This document shows positions 13,072 through 14,377 of a DNA stretch of 14,377 nt, in pieces (position 1 is the stretch's first letter; the number at the start of each line of letters is the position of its first letter). The stretch is taken from NCBI GenBank assembly GCA_903825065.1, contig CAIJZG010000026.1, positions 1 through 14,377 of the forward strand, written 5' to 3'. Source of the stretch: an uncultured Bacteroidota bacterium (GTDB taxonomy: Bacteria > Bacteroidota > Bacteroidia > Chitinophagales > Chitinophagaceae). The notes under the pieces are model-generated. The model ran no database searches, was not told where the DNA came from, and saw only the letters and a program-made list of their open reading frames with translations. Position numbers and translations under genes: made by a program.

Positions 13072-14368
13072 GTTCTTCGATTTCAGTGATTGTTTCCTGT
13101 ATTGGAATAATTGGAAATATTCTTGCAAAAAAAGTAACTACTAATAAAGCTCCAGCCAGGGAACCCATTGCTATTGCCCATTCTTGCCATGTTGGGAAAT
13201 AGTGTTTGTATGATTCCGGTACATCATGCATCGGTAAAAATGGATGCAACAATGTTGGCGTTACAATTAAGTATCTTTTAAACCATGATCCAATTACTAC
13301 TAATAAACCAGCAATGAATGCGGGCAATGGTTTTCGTCCCTTTTTCTGAATCAGAATAAAAATCGGAATAAGCATAGCTGTAGAAATTGCAAACCAGAAA
13401 ACATAAGCAAATTCGCCAGTAAACAATCCCATTAAATGTTCTTCTTCAGATTTTTTCATTTTAAAAGCGGGTACTAGGAATTCGTTTACATTAAAATATA
13501 AATACAATAACGCTAATAGAACCAAGACTTTACCCATTTTATCGAAATGGTCATCTTTAATATAGTTTTCAAGATGATAGGCTTTTCTAAAAACAAACAT
13601 AGCTACAACAACTGCTCCAGCACCCACTAAAAACGCACCAGAAATAAAGTATGCACCAAAGTTGGTACTATCCCAACCTGGGCGGTAAGTAGTTGCAAAA
13701 AGCCAGGAAGTAACTGTGTGTATCGCAAATGCTACAGGAATAATGGTAATCGATAAAATATTAATTGCTTTTTCACTAATATGAATTTGCGCAGCCGTAT
13801 TTTTCCAGAATTTTCCCAAATAAGCATACAACTTATTTAACCATAACATACCAGTTTGATCTTTGCGTTGCATCATAATTGCCATATCAGGCAACAGAGG
13901 AAAATATAATAATAAAATACTCACAAAGAAATAAGTGGTAATTACTATCACATCCCAAACAATTGGCGATTGTAATCGACCATGTATAAACAAATTATAA
14001 AAGCGATCAGGACGTCCCATATCAACTACGATAATGATCGAAGCAAATGTGATTGCCGATACTGCTATAATTTCTGCAATTCTAGTAAGTGGAGTACTCC
14101 ATTTTGCCTGAGTTAATCTCAAAACCGCGGTAATCAAAGAGCCCACCAGACTGATGGCTACAAAGAATACAAAGTTTGAGATATAGATACCCCATGACAC
14201 ATAATCGCGCATAGCAGTAACTACCAGCCCATTTTTTAATTGCAAAATGTATGCTATAACACCAAGCGTACAAAATGCCAATAATATACCCACCCAAATC
14301 TTTCCTGCTTTGCCAAACTTTTGTGGTAGCAGGTCTTTAATTATTTGTTCTTTTGCTAAACTTTCCAC
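13058..14368 (-). CDS. NrfD/PsrC-family integral membrane subunit (quinol-interacting)
   Basis: This 436-residue protein has about ten predicted transmembrane helices (roughly 24-43, 57-84, 97-116, 135-160, 203-226, 237-260, 279-299, 316-340, 349-368, 395-417). NrfD-family signatures are visible: DYVSWGIYISNFVFFVAISL (55-74), VVDMGRPDRFYNL (114-126) and IHTVTSWLFATTYRPGW (216-232) with His217. Such proteins oxidise or reduce menaquinol and pass electrons to iron-sulfur or cytochrome partners in polysulfide, nitrite or molybdoenzyme complexes and in alternative complex III. Ten helices and the HTVTSW motif are closest to the ActC/ActF type. No haem or iron-sulfur binding is encoded here, so partner subunits are expected beyond the right edge. 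GTG 14368 is the start: a TAG lies in frame two codons upstream and the next Met is residue 53. The tail (425-436) is acidic. The downstream gene overlaps by 14 bases. The exact complex cannot be named. Confidence 0.88.
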   Translation of the reverse strand: MESLAKEQIIKDLLPQKFGKAGKIWVGILLAFCTLGVIAYILQLKNGLVVTAMRDYVSWGIYISNFVFFVAISLVGSLITAVLRLTQAKWSTPLTRIAEIIAVSAITFASIIIVVDMGRPDRFYNLFIHGRLQSPIVWDVIVITTYFFVSILLLYFPLLPDMAIMMQRKDQTGMLWLNKLYAYLGKFWKNTAAQIHISEKAINILSITIIPVAFAIHTVTSWLFATTYRPGWDSTNFGAYFISGAFLVGAGAVVVAMFVFRKAYHLENYIKDDHFDKMGKVLVLLALLYLYFNVNEFLVPAFKMKKSEEEHLMGLFTGEFAYVFWFAISTAMLIPIFILIQKKGRKPLPAFIAGLLVVIGSWFKRYLIVTPTLLHPFLPMHDVPESYKHYFPTWQEWAIAMGSLAGALLVVTFFARIFPIIPIQETITEIEEHEQA

Positions 14369-14377
14369 GATCTATGA

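Noticed and set aside
13072..13128. Nineteen extra N-terminal codons for the Ig-like protein (start at 13128)
   Set aside because: They would overlap the NrfD gene by 71 bases and place a charged tail before a clear signal peptide that begins at ATG 13071.
14082..14297. Minus-strand 71-codon frame inside the NrfD gene
   Set aside because: It is an out-of-frame shadow of a multi-helix membrane protein, and its hydrophobic, Cys-rich look comes from that gene's composition.

Overview
The window looks like a chromosomal segment from a low-GC member of the Bacteroidota, probably a Chitinophagales-type organism. The evidence is the AT-rich sequence, the absence of Shine-Dalgarno sites, A-rich leaders, promoters of the TTTG-N20/21-TAnnTTTG type, and protein families typical of that phylum (the long PurF paralogue, a large secreted M14 peptidase, a mannose-1-phosphate guanylyltransferase without an isomerase domain). 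I see no RNA gene, insertion sequence, prophage or CRISPR array. The placement below phylum is inference.

Left part (1-4003): the start of a recQ helicase gene leaves the window on the minus strand. Divergent from it, on the plus strand, are kdsD (arabinose-5-phosphate isomerase, LPS Kdo pathway), a manC-type guanylyltransferase (GDP-mannose supply) closed by a clear terminator, and a stand-alone ketoacyl synthase III-like gene. The first two belong to cell-surface sugar metabolism. The third is a lipid or polyketide enzyme of unknown role. It converges, 4 bp apart, on the purF-like gene of the minus strand.

Middle (4008-9334): all genes are on the minus strand. Reading with transcription, they are a MarR-family regulator, two pirin-type cupin proteins, a cytoplasmic YceI protein and an NAD(P)H-dependent FMN reductase, followed by a hairpin and the purF-like gene. 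The marR promoter is a textbook Bacteroidota promoter placed so close to the GTG start that the mRNA should be leaderless. A near-identical 16-bp element containing the palindrome TGTATRTACA lies in the spacer of this promoter and again just before the first pirin gene. I propose it as the MarR operator and the group as a redox or electrophile (quinone-like) response locus. This is the most interesting part of the window.

Right part (9374-14368, minus strand): a ten-helix NrfD/PsrC-type quinol-interacting membrane protein overlaps the gene of a secreted, C-terminally membrane-anchored protein with Ig-like features. This pair ends in a strong terminator. Next comes a large exported M14 zinc carboxypeptidase-like protein with a C-terminal amidotransferase-like domain. 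The NrfD partner subunits (iron-sulfur, cytochrome or molybdoenzyme) would be expected beyond the right edge.
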